Source of the DNA: JAZQQB01 sp045628865
GTDB lineage: Bacteria > Bacillota > Clostridia > Lachnospirales > Lachnospiraceae
Direction of reading: 5' to 3'
Length of the DNA stretch: 37,133 bases
NCBI GenBank assembly: GCA_045628865.1
Contig: JAZQQB010000038.1
Location: 1-37,133, forward strand
This document shows positions 1 through 8,965 of this stretch, one piece after another. The position numbers and the translations under genes were made by a program. Position 1 is the stretch's first letter. Each line of letters starts with the position of its first letter. The notes beneath the pieces were generated by a model that ran no database searches, had not been told where the DNA came from, and saw nothing but the letters and a program-made list of their open reading frames with translations.

Positions 1-1
1 C

Positions 2-2635
2 GAAGGGGAGCCGGCAGAGTCCTTTCCGGATGAGATCGTTTACAGGCAGGAACCTTATACAGATGAGTATGGGAATGTATCCTATGAATTGGTTCCAGTG
101 GAGCCACTTGCTGCAGATGTAAGAGGCAGTAACAAAAAAGAAATCAAAAAAAAGATCGAGGAAGAGATCATGCGTCTGGTAGCTCCTATGTTTTCGGTGG
201 ATTATGATGATCTGAAACAAAGACATAAGGAGCAAAGAATCAAGAAAAGATTAGGGATTGCAGCTGCTTTGACAGGTGTTTTTGCCGCATTTGGAATTGT
301 TTCAGGGTTAATGGCTTTGCAGATTGAGAAAAAGAATGTAAAGATCGAAGCACAGCAACTTGCGTTAACAAATCAGTATGATAAGATCCAGGAACAATAT
401 GAGAGTATCGGGAAAAACATGTCTCAGATGTATGCTGAAAAAGCCATAGATTGTCTGTATGATGGCGACAGGGAAAATGCTTTATCCTATGCCTATATGG
501 CGATGACAGAGGATGAGAACGGCAATTCTCTGCCTTATACAAATGAGGCATTGGATTCTATTTGTACAATATCCTATGCATATGAGCCAGGACTTGGTGT
601 GCTGCCTTTTGATAAGATCGTTTTTGAAAATGAGATATCTTTTATGGCATTCTCTCCCAATAATAAATATATGATGGTGGAGGATGGAAGAGGAATGCTT
701 TATCTTGTGGACCCCGTTAGTCAGGGGATCATCCGAAAGGTGGATACACAAAAGAAGGATGTCTATTCTTTTGAGAATGAGAAAAAGAAGAATGTTTTTA
801 TCACAGATGAGATCATAATCTATTATACACAGGATTATCTCGCGGTTTATGATTTTATCCAGGATGAGGTTTTGTATTCCTATTCTTTTTCCCATAATGG
901 GCTTAATTCTGTTGATTATCATAAGGCGATCATATGTAGTGAAAGAAATGAAGCACTCTTACGGATTTATGACACCATTTATCGTTACAAGGTTGGTGAT
1001 ACAGGGTTAGAACCTATCCTTAAGCTGACAGATTATACAGGAACAAATTATCCTGGAACTTCAAGTATGTCCTATTCTTGGGATGAGTCCGCAGTGACAG
1101 GCTATGTGATCATAAATGAGGATGATACAGAAAAACATCTGTTTTTTGCCAAGGATCTGGAAACATTAGAAGATCGTTATGTGTGGAAAATAGAAGAGGT
1201 TCAAACTTGTTTTCAATATGAGCTTGATGAAAAGCATTTGTATATGTTAGGAAGGTTTGCGAATGGAGAGGATTTGTCTGTAATAAGCAAAGATGTAGAA
1301 ATGCGTTGTTACGACTTAGAGACAATGGAAACTTTATGGTCAAGAGAGATAACAGGCTTTTCCGCATTAGATGAATCCTGGATCGTGCCTGATATTTCTG
1401 GCGCAAAAGACAGTGTTGGTCTGCTTACCGGAAATCTTTTTATGGTTTATGATGCAGCTAGTGGAGAAACCTATTGCTCTGCGGTGTTGGATGCAGCCAT
1501 TATTTCCGCCTATTGTAATCAAAGTTTAGATACAGCAACCTTAATTACGGAAAATGGTTCTTTATATTCGGTAGCTATGTATAATGATACTTATTCTAAG
1601 AAGCAGACTTTTGGCACTCCGCAAAAAAGTGTTTCGCTGATAAATGATTCCTATTACATGTATCAGAATGGCTCCAACGAGGTACATATCTGGAAGGCGC
1701 AACGAGGACTTCGAATCGAAGAAAGAGGCAGTGTACCAAATACAAGTGAATTTGTGTTAAATCCTGAGGAAACGCGGATTTATGCAAAAGGGTTATCGAA
1801 CATTACCTGTTATGATCTTGTAGACCAAAAAGAAGTGTGGAAGGCAGATGCAGAAGTTGATCAGGTGTATTACATGAGTGATGGAAATATACTGACCATC
1901 TCACGGAAAGCGGTACATATCTTTGCGGGTGAATCAGGAGAAGAACTTTATGGATCTTTGAAAAACCAGTGTTTTGCAGATGCATTTTTTGATACAGATA
2001 ATAACAAATTATATTATCATGATATGAATGGATGTATAAAAGTCTTGAATACAACTGACTTTTCAGAACAGGAGCTTTATACATATACAGGGCAGGAGTA
2101 TGGTAATGAAAAAACAGCCTATTCCTCAGACGGATCCTTTTTTGTCATTGAAAAAGCGGATGAAAGTGGACTCATGATCGTAAAGGCAGATGGTACAATG
2201 AGAACCTTGGATATGGATTCTCATGATGTGGAAGCGATCCTGTTTTTCCCGGATGAGTATAATTTCCTTGTGCAGTTTGCTGATGGAAGCTATGATGTGT
2301 ATTCAGCAGAAACCAGGGAGCTGTTGAATTCCAATGAAGAAACCTACAACATGCTTTTGTCCAGTGAACCAGGTGCTTTTCAGTGGATCGAAAAGGGAAA
2401 TCAGGATTTTCCATTTATTCTTCACGGAAAAGGGGCAGGTACTCTGTTTCTGGATGCAAATCATGAAATCGTCATGAAGAAATCAGGAAATCTCCGCTTG
2501 ATCCCGGGAAAAGAAAAAGTATGTATGGTTTATATTGGAAAACTATATACCGTTCCATTATATACGAAAGAAGATTACAAAGAGGATGTTGAAAAGATTC
2601 GCTTAGGTGAAGCAACCAACGAGTTCTCAGAATAA
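2..2635 (+). CDS. TIR-domain membrane protein with C-terminal beta-propeller (5' end outside window)
   Basis: The reading frame is open from base 2, so the gene is cut by the window edge; the first start-like codon (TTG at 89) lies inside the protein and is not its start. The visible N-terminal part (EGEPAESFPDEIVYRQ) matches the end of the TIR domain and linker of the next gene, followed by a membrane segment at about bases 250-325 (GIAAALTGVFAAFGIVSGL), a coiled-coil stretch rich in Q/K/E, a short helical repeat (AEKAIDCLYDGDRENALSYAYMA, broken here as AEKAIDCLYDG and ENALSYAYMA), then roughly 650 residues with the spaced Y-D/W-K blade pattern of WD40/PQQ-type propellers. Inference: a membrane-anchored receptor-like protein with a TIR module on one side and a sensor propeller on the other. 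The stop lies 26 bp before the next gene, so the two are probably cotranscribed. The function is unknown; the architecture is firm. Confidence 0.85.
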   Translation, partial: EGEPAESFPDEIVYRQEPYTDEYGNVSYELVPVEPLAADVRGSNKKEIKKKIEEEIMRLVAPMFSVDYDDLKQRHKEQRIKKRLGIAAALTGVFAAFGIVSGLMALQIEKKNVKIEAQQLALTNQYDKIQEQYESIGKNMSQMYAEKAIDCLYDGDRENALSYAYMAMTEDENGNSLPYTNEALDSICTISYAYEPGLGVLPFDKIVFENEISFMAFSPNNKYMMVEDGRGMLYLVDPVSQGIIRKVDTQKKDVYSFENEKKKNVFITDEIIIYYTQDYLAVYDFIQDEVLYSYSFSHNGLNSVDYHKAIICSERNEALLRIYDTIYRYKVGDTGLEPILKLTDYTGTNYPGTSSMSYSWDESAVTGYVIINEDDTEKHLFFAKDLETLEDRYVWKIEEVQTCFQYELDEKHLYMLGRFANGEDLSVISKDVEMRCYDLETMETLWSREITGFSALDESWIVPDISGAKDSVGLLTGNLFMVYDAASGETYCSAVLDAAIISAYCNQSLDTATLITENGSLYSVAMYNDTYSKKQTFGTPQKSVSLINDSYYMYQNGSNEVHIWKAQRGLRIEERGSVPNTSEFVLNPEETRIYAKGLSNITCYDLVDQKEVWKADAEVDQVYYMSDGNILTISRKAVHIFAGESGEELYGSLKNQCFADAFFDTDNNKLYYHDMNGCIKVLNTTDFSEQELYTYTGQEYGNEKTAYSSDGSFFVIEKADESGLMIVKADGTMRTLDMDSHDVEAILFFPDEYNFLVQFADGSYDVYSAETRELLNSNEETYNMLLSSEPGAFQWIEKGNQDFPFILHGKGAGTLFLDANHEIVMKKSGNLRLIPGKEKVCMVYIGKLYTVPLYTKEDYKEDVEKIRLGEATNEFSE

Positions 2636-2661
2636 AAATACAAAAGAGAGGTATTAGGAAA

Positions 2662-5600
2662 ATGAAAAAAGACAGCATGAAGCGCTATGATGCGTTTATC
2701 AGCTACAGACACACACCCCTTGATATGTTTGTAGCCAAAACTGTACAAAAGAAATTAGAAGAGTTTAAGCTTCCAAAGAATGTAAAAAGACAACAGGCGG
2801 ATTGGGAGAGAAAAAAAATCGAAAGAGTCTTTCGTGATCAGGATGAACTTCCAATCACCAGTGATCTGTCAGATCAGATCTATACAGCACTTACATTATC
2901 AGACTATCTGATCGTTATCTGTACACCAAGGATCAAGGAATCCATTTGGTGTCAGCAGGAGATCAAGACTTTTATTGAAATGAGAGGTTACGATCACGTG
3001 CTTGCAGTGTTAGCCGAGGGAGAACCTGTAGAATCCTTCCCGGATGAATTAGTGTATCGTCAGGAATATTATACAGATGAGTATGGCAACACAACCTTAC
3101 AGACTGTTCCAGTGGAACCTCTTGCCGCAGATGTAAGAGGAAAGAACAGAAAAGAAATTAAGAAAAAGATTGATGAAGAGATCACTCGTTTAGTTGCTCC
3201 TATGTTTTCTGTAGATTATGATGACCTAAAGCAAAGAGCAAAGGAGCGAAAGCTGAAGAAAACACTTTCTATTGCCGGAGGGATTGCAGCTGCTTTTGCT
3301 GTGTTTGGACTTGTTTCAGGTTTTATGGCACTTCGCATCATAAAACAGAATAATAAGATCGAGTCACAGTCTATCGCGATACAAAGTCAGAATAATGAGA
3401 TCAAAGAGCAGTCCAATGAGATAGGAAAACAGCAGGAACAGTTACAGGAGCAGTATAACAAAATCGTATATCGTGAGGCACAGGATTATGGAAATACCGC
3501 TCTTGAGTATCTGGAAGAAGGAAATTATGAACAGGCTTTAAATTATGCATATATGTCAGTTTCGACGGATGAAGATGGAAATGAACTTCCTGTAACTAAC
3601 GAGGGAATCAATGCTTTACTGAATACTACATATGCTTATCAGTGCGGAAGATACACCACTCCTTGTATGACTCTTGAATTTGAACATGATCTGGTTGCAG
3701 AATTGATCTCTCCAGATAGAAACTTCATATTGTTTGAAGATGAGGCTGGTGTGATCAAAATCTATGATACCCACACACTTCGACTTGTGAAAGAGATTGA
3801 TTCCAATGCTGAGGGCTTTTTGCTTCGAAAAGAAAGTACTATTACCAATACAACACAGTTTTTGGATGATGAAACAATCTGCTATGAGACAGCTAATTAT
3901 TTTACAGTTTATAATTTTGTAAAGGATGAAGAGTGTTATAGCTTCAACTTTACAGCTAATAATATGTTTACTGGTGGTTTAGATTATGTAGTGCCAAGCT
4001 ATGAGACAAACAGAGCAGTTTTTGTATGCGGCAGCAATGTATATTTATATGATTACAATTCTAAAAACGCGGAATTGATCATAGACAAGGAAAATGGCGA
4101 GCTTCATATGTCTTCCTTTGATAAACCGTATTTTACAGACGATCAAAAATATCTATGTTTTCGATATACAGATTATGATGCGAGTAAGAAGATGTTTGTT
4201 ACTTATGATCTTGAAACTGGAGAATATCCTTATCAGTTGGGATTTGATAAGGAAAGTATGGGAATTGTATTCCAGGATCGTTTTGATGGAGAAAGGTTAT
4301 ATATATATGGCTCCTTTGGTGCTTTTTCAATGCAGTATGTGCCAAGTCAGGTTAAATGTTATGATTGCAAAACGGGTAAAGAGTTATGGTGTTCTGATGT
4401 GCAGACAATCAGTTATGGCGGAATAACAGATATCTTTACCGATACAAATGATGAAAATTGTCTGGTTTTGCTTGATACCAATATTTTAGTTTGTATGGAT
4501 AAGGAGACAGGAACAATCACTGATTATGAAGATTGCCCTGGTATGATTCGGTCGTATACCCATTATCCTGAGTACGCTATTATGAGAATCCTGACAGATG
4601 CAGGTGATAACCATATGTATTACTATACCAGCGGGGTTGTTCTTTTGGTGCAGCAGAAATTTGGAAAGGATCTATCGTTCTTTGAGGTTGCCAGTCAGCA
4701 TTATTATGTAACAGGAGAAGACCTAACGAAGGTGTTCGTATGGAGTGATCATGTGGGGAACCGTGTGAATATGACAGGATGCAAGCCGGCTGGAAATCAT
4801 GATCTGGTTTCCACTGATGAGAAAACTGTTTTTTCATATAATTCTTCAGGTATTTATGCCAATGATATAGCCACTGGAGAACTTTTGTGGAGTTTGGATT
4901 ACGATATTGATAAACTTTTGTATTTCCCTAATGGAAAATTATTTGCTTTTGAATCAAAAGCTGTATATGTTTTGGATGCATTAACGGGAGAAGTTCTATT
5001 TACAAAAGAAGAGGAAAATTCAATGGTTTTATGTGGCTATAGTATTCAGGATGGGTATGTATATTACAAAAAACTTGGTTATAGTTATTTGATGCAGTTT
5101 GATGTCGATCAGGTTAGTGAAAAGGAATTTTTGGATACATCAAAGATTGCTACAGGTGCGTTTGACTCTGATTTTAGAATTTCAGGCGATGGTTCGCATT
5201 TTATGTTCTATAATGCTAATGAAAATAAATATATGATCTATGAGAAGGGTACTTTGAAAGCTCAGATTGAGGAGTATTCTGATAATATCAGCAATGTATT
5301 GTTTGTTCCAGAGCATCCTTATATTGTTTTGGAATACTATAACAAAACCATTAAGATCTACGATTACGAAGAGGAAAAATTCATCTATCAGCAAAAGCAT
5401 GATTATGCAGGTTCTATTGAATCGGTAGAGATTGGAAATGAATTGTTTAATATTATCCTGCATACAACCATAGATGATAATCTGTTCTTTACAGAAAATC
5501 TTGAATACTTAGGTACTTTAGAAAGCATTTATTTGAGAAGAATTGTTGGAACACAGGATTTTGTTGTGGCAAATGAAGATGAAATAGGTATCGTACCAAT

Positions 5601-5679
5601 TTATACAGTGGATATGTTAAAAGAGGATGCTGAAAAGCTGATTTCAGGAGAAGTTCATCTGGAATATGAAATAAAATAA
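2662..5679 (+). CDS. TIR-domain membrane protein with coiled coil and beta-propeller, 1005 aa
   Basis: A complete paralogue of the preceding gene. Residues about 6-125 form a TIR domain: it opens with YDAFISYRHTPLD and carries SDYLIVICTPR followed by WCQQE, where Glu100 sits at the position of the catalytic glutamate of TIR NADases. Residues 201-227 are a hydrophobic membrane helix (IAGGIAAAFAVFGLVSGFMA), 228-268 a Q/N/E/K-rich coiled coil, 270-325 a TPR-like helical pair (YLEEGNYEQALNYAYMS), and about 335-1005 a beta-propeller with repeated YD and ELLW-type blades. No signal peptide is visible, so the TIR end is probably cytoplasmic and the propeller outside; this topology is inferred. The start has an upstream purine-rich site (AGAGAGG). 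Known for the family: TIR domains either hydrolyse NAD+ or act as scaffolds. Which applies here, and what the propeller binds, cannot be read from the sequence. Confidence 0.88.
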   Translation: MKKDSMKRYDAFISYRHTPLDMFVAKTVQKKLEEFKLPKNVKRQQADWERKKIERVFRDQDELPITSDLSDQIYTALTLSDYLIVICTPRIKESIWCQQEIKTFIEMRGYDHVLAVLAEGEPVESFPDELVYRQEYYTDEYGNTTLQTVPVEPLAADVRGKNRKEIKKKIDEEITRLVAPMFSVDYDDLKQRAKERKLKKTLSIAGGIAAAFAVFGLVSGFMALRIIKQNNKIESQSIAIQSQNNEIKEQSNEIGKQQEQLQEQYNKIVYREAQDYGNTALEYLEEGNYEQALNYAYMSVSTDEDGNELPVTNEGINALLNTTYAYQCGRYTTPCMTLEFEHDLVAELISPDRNFILFEDEAGVIKIYDTHTLRLVKEIDSNAEGFLLRKESTITNTTQFLDDETICYETANYFTVYNFVKDEECYSFNFTANNMFTGGLDYVVPSYETNRAVFVCGSNVYLYDYNSKNAELIIDKENGELHMSSFDKPYFTDDQKYLCFRYTDYDASKKMFVTYDLETGEYPYQLGFDKESMGIVFQDRFDGERLYIYGSFGAFSMQYVPSQVKCYDCKTGKELWCSDVQTISYGGITDIFTDTNDENCLVLLDTNILVCMDKETGTITDYEDCPGMIRSYTHYPEYAIMRILTDAGDNHMYYYTSGVVLLVQQKFGKDLSFFEVASQHYYVTGEDLTKVFVWSDHVGNRVNMTGCKPAGNHDLVSTDEKTVFSYNSSGIYANDIATGELLWSLDYDIDKLLYFPNGKLFAFESKAVYVLDALTGEVLFTKEEENSMVLCGYSIQDGYVYYKKLGYSYLMQFDVDQVSEKEFLDTSKIATGAFDSDFRISGDGSHFMFYNANENKYMIYEKGTLKAQIEEYSDNISNVLFVPEHPYIVLEYYNKTIKIYDYEEEKFIYQQKHDYAGSIESVEIGNELFNIILHTTIDDNLFFTENLEYLGTLESIYLRRIVGTQDFVVANEDEIGIVPIYTVDMLKEDAEKLISGEVHLEYEIK

Positions 5680-5792
5680 TGAAGATTTCTATGGATTTTT
5701 TATTTCATTCGCGGTAAAATATCATTGTTTGGTGAAAAGTTATATCGTGTTTTGAGCCAATATAAAGTGGAAATGTTTTAGGAGGATGAATG

Positions 5793-6458
5793 ATGACAAA
5801 TCAGGAAATGTTAAGTCATATCGACCATACACAGTTAAAGGCTTTCTGTACATGGGATGATATTAAGAAATTATGTGATGAGGCAGTTGAATATAAGACA
5901 GCTTCAGTATGTATTCCACAGTCATATATTAAGAGAGTAAACGATACATATGGAGAGAAGATCAACATCTGTACAGTAGTTGGTTTCCCACTTGGTTACA
6001 ATTCTACAGGTTCTAAGGTAAAGGAAATCGAAGATGCCTTAGCTGATGGTTGTAATGAAATCGATATGGTAGTAAATATCGGTGATGTAAAGAATGGTGA
6101 TTTTGATAAGGTTACAAAGGAAATTGCTACATTAAAGGAAGCCTGCAAGGGTCATATCTTAAAGGTTATCATTGAAACATGTTATTTGACTAAAGAAGAA
6201 AAGGTTGCACTTTGCAAATGTGTAACAGATGCAAAAGCTGACTTTATCAAGACTTCTACAGGTTTTGGTACAGGCGGAGCAACTATGGAAGATATTCTTT
6301 TATTCAAGGAGAATATTGGACCAGATGTAAAGATCAAGGCAGCAGGCGGTGTTAAGACTGTTGATGATCTTGAAGCATTTTTAAATGCAGGATGTGAAAG
6401 AATTGGAACATCCTCAGCTGTATCTTTGTTAAAGGGACAGGGAGCACAGAGCTACTAA
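5793..6458 (+). CDS. deoC: deoxyribose-phosphate aldolase
   Basis: Class I aldolase that converts 2-deoxyribose 5-phosphate to glyceraldehyde 3-phosphate and acetaldehyde in deoxynucleoside catabolism; cytoplasmic. The 221-residue length is normal for the family. Visible active-site residues are Asp91 (EIDMVVNIG), the Schiff-base Lys153 (ADFIKTSTGFGTGG) and Lys182 (KIKAAGGVK). Two ATG codons are adjacent at 5790 and 5793; AGGAGG ends at 5785, giving spacings of 4 and 7 bases, so 5793 is preferred. A strong terminator follows at 6521. No other deoxynucleoside gene (pdp, cdd, deoB) is next to it, so it looks like a single-gene unit. I found no convincing promoter in the 110 bp upstream. Confidence 0.97.
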   Translation: MTNQEMLSHIDHTQLKAFCTWDDIKKLCDEAVEYKTASVCIPQSYIKRVNDTYGEKINICTVVGFPLGYNSTGSKVKEIEDALADGCNEIDMVVNIGDVKNGDFDKVTKEIATLKEACKGHILKVIIETCYLTKEEKVALCKCVTDAKADFIKTSTGFGTGGATMEDILLFKENIGPDVKIKAAGGVKTVDDLEAFLNAGCERIGTSSAVSLLKGQGAQSY

Positions 6459-6520
6459 ACTCCATTATTTGATTGTGAAATCTGGAGTGGGCTATTTGTT
6501 GAAATAAGATAATTATTTGG

Positions 6521-6559
6521 AAACCTATGAAGGGAAATGGTACTTCATAGGTTTTTTTT
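6521..6559 (+). terminator. rho-independent terminator after deoC
   Basis: CCTATGAAG (6524-6532) pairs perfectly with CTTCATAGG (6543-6551); three flanking A residues pair with the first Ts of the eight-T tract at 6552-6559. It separates deoC from the WXG100 cluster. Confidence 0.93.
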
Positions 6560-6592
6560 ACCTAATTTTCGTATAAAAATGTGTGCTATAAA

Positions 6593-6621
6593 GTGACAAT
6601 TTAAAGAATACACACTATAAT
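6593..6621 (+). promoter_or_regulatory. promoter P1 for WXG100 cluster
   Basis: GTGACA (6593-6598) and TATAAT (6616-6621) are separated by 17 bp, a near-consensus sigma-A promoter. Its -10 box overlaps one arm of an inverted repeat, ACACACTA (6610-6617) and TAGTGTGT (6639-6646). This is a possible operator. Confidence 0.55.
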
Positions 6622-6662
6622 ATGCTGTTTATCCTATTTAGTGTGTCGTTCGTCGGATTATT

Positions 6663-6691
6663 TTGCTTAATTATCAGAATTATTGTATAAT
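6663..6691 (+). promoter_or_regulatory. promoter P2 for WXG100 cluster
   Basis: TTGCTT (6663-6668) and a perfect TATAAT (6686-6691) lie 17 bp apart, about 50 bp before the first WXG100 start. With P1 this makes a tandem promoter arrangement. Confidence 0.65.
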
Positions 6692-6741
6692 GGTATCAGT
6701 GATGAAATGTTCGTATTGATTTGTGTAAGGAGAAAAAGGGT

Positions 6742-7050
6742 ATGGCAACAAAAATAGATGTAGATTTGATTCGATTAAAGAATGATTATGATTCGTGTGT
6801 GGAAAAAATAGAGGATGCCAAAAACAAAATGGTATCAGTAGATAATTCTGTTCAGGAAATGGGAGGCATGTGGAAAGGACCTGCACATGATGCTTTTTTT
6901 GAACAGTTTGAATTAGATCATAATTTTTATAATTTTTATTCCAATATGCTGAAAAGGGCATCAGATCTTTTAGAAGAATCTAGAAAAATATATATTGCAT
7001 GTGAAACAAAAAATGTTGATTTAGCCAATTCACTTCCAACAATTGGTTAA
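6742..7050 (+). CDS. WXG100-family small secreted protein (first copy)
   Basis: A 102-residue helical protein with the W-K-G turn of the WXG100/ESAT-6 superfamily at its centre (GGMWKGPAHDAFFEQF) between two predicted helices. Such proteins form helical hairpins and are substrates or chaperones of type VII secretion. The ATG at 6742 is preferred over an in-frame TTG at 6721 because AAGGAG at 6727-6732 lies 9 bases upstream of it. It is the first gene of a tight cluster with two more WXG100-like genes and a larger protein. No type VII ATPase (EssC/YukB) or membrane component is in the window, so the secretion machinery must be encoded elsewhere. The WXG100 call is secure; the partner is unknown. 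Confidence 0.88.
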   Translation: MATKIDVDLIRLKNDYDSCVEKIEDAKNKMVSVDNSVQEMGGMWKGPAHDAFFEQFELDHNFYNFYSNMLKRASDLLEESRKIYIACETKNVDLANSLPTIG

Positions 7051-7076
7051 TGTAGTTAGAAAAGAGGAAATGATAT

Positions 7077-7400
7077 ATGGCTGATACAAACTTTGAATTA
7101 TTAGTTACACCAGAAGAATTGAAAGCGAAAAGTTCGGAAATTGCTACGGGGTTACATATGATCAAAACGACTTTAGATGAAATATCCAGTCTTGCAGTAG
7201 GGTCAAGTGCTTATTGGATTTCAGAGGGTGGTGATTATGTTCGTTCCAGATTTTCCAAGGCAGATAATGTGAAGGAAAATGTGATGAAACGTTTGAATGA
7301 ACATCCTACAGATCTTGAAAATATAGCTGGATTATATGAATTAACCGAAGCAGAAAACGATAATATTGCAAATGAGTTACCAGGGGATGTTTTGCTGTAG
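7077..7400 (+). CDS. WXG100-like small protein (second, divergent copy)
   Basis: A 107-residue, largely helical protein, 26 bp after the first WXG100 gene, preceded by GAGGAAATG. The central turn reads YWISEGGDYVRSRF, a divergent W-x-x-x-G form rather than the strict W-x-G. The two-helix layout (LVTPEELKAKSSEIATGL before the turn, ENVMKRLNEHP and ENIAGLYELTEAE after it), its size and its position all fit a WXG100-superfamily subunit. It could form a heterodimer with one of its neighbours, as EsxA/EsxB-type proteins do. That is inference from the family and the gene order. Confidence 0.75.
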   Translation: MADTNFELLVTPEELKAKSSEIATGLHMIKTTLDEISSLAVGSSAYWISEGGDYVRSRFSKADNVKENVMKRLNEHPTDLENIAGLYELTEAENDNIANELPGDVLL

Positions 7401-7418
7401 AAAGGATAGGAAGAGAAA

Positions 7419-7715
7419 ATGGCAACACAAATTGATTTTACCATGGCAAGAAATTTTGTTACTGAAATTCAGGAAGCAAAAGCGGATATAGATAATAATA
7501 TCACAATCATTGAAGAGGCGTTGAATACCCTTTATTCAGACTGGAAAGGTGACTGTTCAGAGGCTTTTCAATTAAAAAGTTCTTCTTATCTGGAATATTT
7601 AAGAAAAATTAGCGGGGAATATGAAATTACAGCAAACCAGATTACAGCAATTATTGATTCCTGGGTGGCAGCAGAAGAAGCAAACAAACAGACAGCAACA
7701 ACACGTACTTGTTAG
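7419..7715 (+). CDS. WXG100-family small secreted protein (third copy)
   Basis: A 98-residue protein with a canonical W-K-G turn (LYSDWKGDCSEAFQLKSS) between two amphipathic helices. It starts 18 bp after the previous stop with a GGAAGAG-type ribosome site. It ends in a polar tail (EEANKQTATTRTC) with a terminal cysteine. The order of three WXG100-like genes followed by one larger protein resembles type VII effector loci, in which small helical partners escort a larger substrate. Confidence 0.87.
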   Translation: MATQIDFTMARNFVTEIQEAKADIDNNITIIEEALNTLYSDWKGDCSEAFQLKSSSYLEYLRKISGEYEITANQITAIIDSWVAAEEANKQTATTRTC

Positions 7716-7729
7716 TGAGGAATTAGATT

Positions 7730-8860
7730 ATGGGAAATATGGAATACATAAAAGCTACATTTGGTATTTTAGATCAATGTGCAGTAGACATTTTTAAAGC
7801 AGGAAGTAATATCAAATCAATTGGAGAGGATTTTCCGAAACCAGCTGATCCTGAATGGTTTACACCATATGAGAATATCAAAGCCGCATTGAATAGATTG
7901 CAGACATCAACAACAACTATGGGTAATTATTTTGAATTGTTTGCTGGAAAATTAGCTTCTTCGAATGACAATTATAAAAAGGCTGAGGCTTTGATTGAGG
8001 GAGGTTTAACTCTTGAAAATGATGCTGAGGATGGTTCTGGTAGTAATGATGAAGATAAAATCCATGAGATGGATCAATATCAGCTCTTATTTGGGGATGA
8101 TGTTAATTTTGGCATAGATATTGATGGAAATATCATAAAACATGATGGATCATACATTGGTGATAAGAAATATAAGATTCAGGATATTGAAACTGGCGAA
8201 ATGATAGAAGTCGATGAAGAAGACTATAATAAGATCATGGGAGACTCTAGTTTCTTAGAACATGTTAAAATATATGGAGATGATGTAGGTGCAACCTGGG
8301 CCCTTGGCCGTTGGGGAAATGATAGTGGCACATTTCAGGCTACCATCGGGGAGGTACATGCCTATGCCGGATGGGAAGTTACTGCAGATGGTACATTGAC
8401 CGGAAGCATGGGCGTTGGAGGAAGCTTATTTGAGATGGGCGGAGAAGGTAAGGTTGGATCTGATTCCTTTAATGTTCATGGAGCATATGATGTGAAAGTA
8501 TGTGCTGCAGAAGCAAATGCCTCAGGACATATTGGTCTTGGTGGCTTTGGAGGAGAAGCAAAGGCAGAAGCGGTTTTGATGAGTGTTTCTGGTGAAGCAG
8601 GAGTTGATATTTTAGGTGCTGATCTTAAGGTACAAGGTTCTGTTGGTATTGGTCTTGGTGCAAGTGCAAGAGCAGAAGTAGATTGGTCAACAGGACATGT
8701 TCAGCTAGGCGTAAGTGCATACTTTGGTGTTGGTGGCGATATTTCCCTTGATTTGGATTTGAGTGGTGTCAAGGATGTCTGGGATAAGGGAGTAGAAGTA
8801 TTCGACGATGTCGCAGATGGTGCTGCTAAGGTATGGGATGCGATTACCTTCTGGGATTAG
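7730..8860 (+). CDS. putative type VII-secreted protein with Gly-rich beta-repeat C-terminus
   Basis: A 376-residue protein starting 14 bp after the third WXG100 gene, with GAGG 9 bases upstream of the ATG. Residues about 1-95 are helical, as expected for a secretion-targeting region. Residues about 96-115 are an acidic, Gly/Ser-rich linker. A mixed region follows to about 185. From about 190 to 350 it is a run of alternating small and hydrophobic residues with many Gly/Ala (for example GSMGVGGSLFEMGGEG and GSVGIGLGASARAEVDW), looking like repeated amphipathic beta-hairpins. Similar Gly/Ala beta-repeats occur towards the ends of some Firmicute polymorphic-toxin proteins. I see no known nuclease, deaminase or NADase motif. 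It may be an effector, a membrane-active protein or an adhesin; the gene context supports export, and the activity is unknown. Confidence 0.7.
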   Translation: MGNMEYIKATFGILDQCAVDIFKAGSNIKSIGEDFPKPADPEWFTPYENIKAALNRLQTSTTTMGNYFELFAGKLASSNDNYKKAEALIEGGLTLENDAEDGSGSNDEDKIHEMDQYQLLFGDDVNFGIDIDGNIIKHDGSYIGDKKYKIQDIETGEMIEVDEEDYNKIMGDSSFLEHVKIYGDDVGATWALGRWGNDSGTFQATIGEVHAYAGWEVTADGTLTGSMGVGGSLFEMGGEGKVGSDSFNVHGAYDVKVCAAEANASGHIGLGGFGGEAKAEAVLMSVSGEAGVDILGADLKVQGSVGIGLGASARAEVDWSTGHVQLGVSAYFGVGGDISLDLDLSGVKDVWDKGVEVFDDVADGAAKVWDAITFWD

Positions 8861-8965
8861 AGTGAAAGAAGGAATCAGCGTGCCTATGATGGAGAATAAG
8901 GATTCTTCAAATGAACTTTAAAAAAACGATTTGCAGTATCAAAAATTATGTAAAAAAGGCGTAGA

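Noticed and set aside
2662..5679. A Thoeris or TIR-STING defence system
   Set aside because: No ThsA-like NADase effector, STING or cyclase gene lies beside the TIR genes; only the TIR domain is shared.
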